From positions 62,001-126,000 of the forward strand of contig NZ_JBBPEV010000005.1 of assembly GCF_038069945.1 (NCBI RefSeq): a stretch of 64,000 bases of DNA. The letters run 5' to 3'. Origin of the DNA: Aquabacterium sp. A3. GTDB lineage: Bacteria; Pseudomonadota; Gammaproteobacteria; Burkholderiales; Burkholderiaceae_C. This document shows, in pieces, positions 62,184 through 64,000 of this stretch (its first letter is position 1; each line of letters starts with the position of its first letter). The notes beneath the pieces were generated by a model, which made no database searches, was not told the DNA's origin, and saw nothing but the letters and a program-made list of their open reading frames with translations. The position numbers and the translations under genes were made by a program.

Positions 62184-64000
62184 GGTAAATCTCCTCGGCC
62201 AGTTCGGTGGATATGCCGTCGACGCTGGCCAGGTCGTCCACGCTGGCAGCAGCCACTCCTCGGACCCCACCAAACCGTTGCAGCAGTTTCGCACGCCGTT
62301 TGGGCCCCACCCCGGGAATATCTTCCAGCTTGCTGCCCCCGGTGCGCACGCTGGCACGTTTGGCACGCATGCCGGTGATGGCAAATCGGTGCGCCTCGTC
62401 TCTGATCTGGGCCACCAGCATCAGCGCTGCGGAGGTGGGCGCCAGTTGCAGCTTGGGGCGACCATCGGCAAACACCAACTCCTCCAGGCCCACCTTGCGC
62501 CCCTCCCCCTTCTCCACGCCCACGATCACTTCGATGGGCAGCCCCAGGCGCTCGAACACCTCGCGGGCCATGGCCACCTGCCCCTTGCCGCCGTCGACCA
62601 GCACGATGTCGGGCAAGCGGGCCGCTTTCAGGCCCGACTCGCCGTAACGGCGCTCCAGCACCTGCTTCATGGCGGCGTAATCGTCACCGCCAGTGACGTT
62701 GGTGATGTTGTATCGGCGGTACTGGCCGGCCTGCATCTTGTGCTGCTCGTACACCACACAGGAGGCCTGGGTGGCTTCGCCAGCGGTATGGCTGATGTCA
62801 AAACATTCGATGCGCAAGCGGGCCATGGGGTCTTCGCCCTCGGGGGCCTCGGGCGCCAGATCGAGCGCCTCGACCAGCGCCCTGGTACGGGCCTGTTGAG
62901 AGCCCTCCTCGCTCAGCAGCCGCGCCAGCGCAAGCTCGGCGCCCTTGACCGCCATGTCCAGCCAGCTGCGCCGCTGCTCGCGGGGCTGGAGCACCACATG
63001 CACCTTGCGGCCGGCCTGCACTTCCAGCGCTTCAATCAGGCCCTGCGCCACAGGGTGAGACAAGATCAGCACATTCGGCACGGCGCCATCCAGGTAATGC
63101 TGCGCCAGAAAGGCTTCCAGCACCACGACGTCCACGGGCTGCGCGTCGGTGTCGGGCTCGACCACATGGTCCTGCACGTGCACCGGGAAATAAGCACGAT
63201 CGCCCAAATGCCGCCCGCCACGCACCATGGCCAGGTTCACGCAGGCCCGGCCACCGAGCACCTTCACCGCCAGCACATCCACGTCCTTGTCCATCACCGT
63301 GTCCACGGTCTGCTGGTGCAGCACCCGTGACAAGGCCGAGATCTGGTTGCGCACCTCAGCGGCTTTCTCGTAAGCCAGCGCTTCGGCGTGGGCCATCATC
63401 TGTGCCTGCAGGTCGGCCAGCACCGCATCGGTGTCGCCCAGCAGAAACCGCTCGGCCCGGGCCACATCCCGACGGTAGTCATCTTCGCCGATCAGGCCCA
63501 CACAGGGGCCGCTGCAGCGCTTGATCTGGTACAGCAGGCAAGGCCGCGTGCGGTGGTTGTAGACAGAGTCTTCGCAGGTGCGCAGCAAAAACACCTTCTG
63601 CAGCAGCTGGATGGTCTCCTTCACGGCCCAGGCGTTGGGGTACGGCCCGAAGTAGCGATGCTTGCGGTCCACCGCGCCACGGTAATACGCCATGCGCGGA
63701 AACTGGTGGGCCGCCAGCTTGAGATAGGGATAGCTCTTGTCGTCCCGAAACAGGATGTTGAACCGGGGGTTCAACGTTTTGATCAGGTTGTTTTCAAGCA
63801 GCAAGGCCTCGGCTTCGCTGCGCACCACGGTGGTTTCCATGCGCGCGATGCGCGACACCATGTGCCCGATGCGGGTGCCGCCATGGTTCTTGTGAAAGTA
63901 GCTCGACACGCGCTTTTTCAGGTCGCGCGCCTTGCCCACATACAGAACGTCGCCCTGTGCATCAAAGTAGCGGTAAACCCCTGGCAAACCAGGCAATGAG
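62170..64000 (-). CDS. uvrC: Excinuclease ABC subunit C, N-terminus cut by window edge
   Basis: About 609 visible residues. Cuts DNA on both sides of a lesion in nucleotide excision repair. The GIY-YIG domain starts [32 protein letters not shown] UvrB-binding UVR motif (about 195-230), the RNase H-like domain ([24 protein letters not shown]) and two C-terminal helix-hairpin-helices ([21 protein letters not shown]) follow. The frame continues to position 64000, so the true start lies beyond the window; a TTG at 63996 is not convincing. Confidence 0.96.
   Translation of the reverse strand, partial: SLPGLPGVYRYFDAQGDVLYVGKARDLKKRVSSYFHKNHGGTRIGHMVSRIARMETTVVRSEAEALLLENNLIKTLNPRFNILFRDDKSYPYLKLAAHQFPRMAYYRGAVDRKHRYFGPYPNAWAVKETIQLLQKVFLLRTCEDSVYNHRTRPCLLYQIKRCSGPCVGLIGEDDYRRDVARAERFLLGDTDAVLADLQAQMMAHAEALAYEKAAEVRNQISALSRVLHQQTVDTVMDKDVDVLAVKVLGGRACVNLAMVRGGRHLGDRAYFPVHVQDHVVEPDTDAQPVDVVVLEAFLAQHYLDGAVPNVLILSHPVAQGLIEALEVQAGRKVHVVLQPREQRRSWLDMAVKGAELALARLLSEEGSQQARTRALVEALDLAPEAPEGEDPMARLRIECFDISHTAGEATQASCVVYEQHKMQAGQYRRYNITNVTGGDDYAAMKQVLERRYGESGLKAARLPDIVLVDGGKGQVAMAREVFERLGLPIEVIVGVEKGEGRKVGLEELVFADGRPKLQLAPTSAALMLVAQIRDEAHRFAITGMRAKRASVRTGGSKLEDIPGVGPKRRAKLLQRFGGVRGVAAASVDDLASVDGISTELAEEIYRALR

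Overview
The window is high-GC chromosomal DNA of a Burkholderiales betaproteobacterium, probably Comamonadaceae or a close relative such as an Aquabacterium- or Ideonella-like genus. The evidence is gene order: guaB-guaA, DUF4124/rnfH/ratA/smpB, a PerM-hda-HAD-pcnB-folK run, hupB-tRNA-Val-ppiD-tRNA-His, and uvrC-pgsA. I find about 65 protein genes and two tRNAs (His, Val). No rRNA, CRISPR array or insertion sequence was seen.

Region 1 (1-11.55 kb) is accessory in character and mostly reads leftward. It holds two ECF sigma/anti-sigma pairs. The first is followed by a Tat-exported sulfite-oxidase-like molybdoenzyme. Around the pairs lie two exported YVTN-type beta-propellers, a DUF305 protein, a COG4315 secreted-repeat protein, an NTF2-like protein and an exported metallo-beta-lactamase-fold hydrolase. 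Four intergenic sites fit ECF promoters (GGAAT, 16-17 bp, CGCTCTTG or CGTCT/C). They fall into two spacing classes, each with one site in front of an ECF transcription unit, so the region looks like two interleaved, autoregulated ECF circuits controlling envelope proteins. A YeiH-type exporter with a small membrane partner and a divergent LysR regulator closes the region.

Region 2 (11.7-15.05 kb) is a small mobile segment next to the 3' end of guaA: an AbiEi/AbiEii toxin-antitoxin pair and a P4-type tyrosine integrase with short repeats at the guaA side. I could not find the second attachment site.

Region 3 (15-30 kb) is core genome: guaA, a TCR-type MFS exporter inside the gua cluster, guaB, a DUF4124 protein, rnfH, ratA and smpB (whose 3' end is followed by an imperfect 50-bp copy), then pbpC and a large thioester-containing alpha-2-macroglobulin. 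Region 4 (30-50 kb) includes a PF10118 protein, metC, rimO, a GNAT enzyme, small membrane and lipoprotein genes, an apparently orphan TRAP permease pair, yqeY, rpsU, the folK-pcnB-HAD-hda-PerM run, plsY, a YciO/Sua5-like protein, a PHP phosphoesterase and dcd.

Region 5 (50-64 kb) holds ybiB, a DUF2314 protein, a fused indolepyruvate ferredoxin oxidoreductase, metY with a compact structured leader, two YeeE/YedE half-transporters, a YqaA protein, tRNA-His, ppiD, tRNA-Val, HU, pgsA, a lipoprotein and a 5'-truncated uvrC that runs off the right edge.

Sulfur chemistry recurs across the window (sulfite-oxidase-like enzyme, YeiH, metC, metY, YeeE halves, a TIGR01244 sulfur-transferase-like protein). 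This is a thematic observation and not proof of one pathway.
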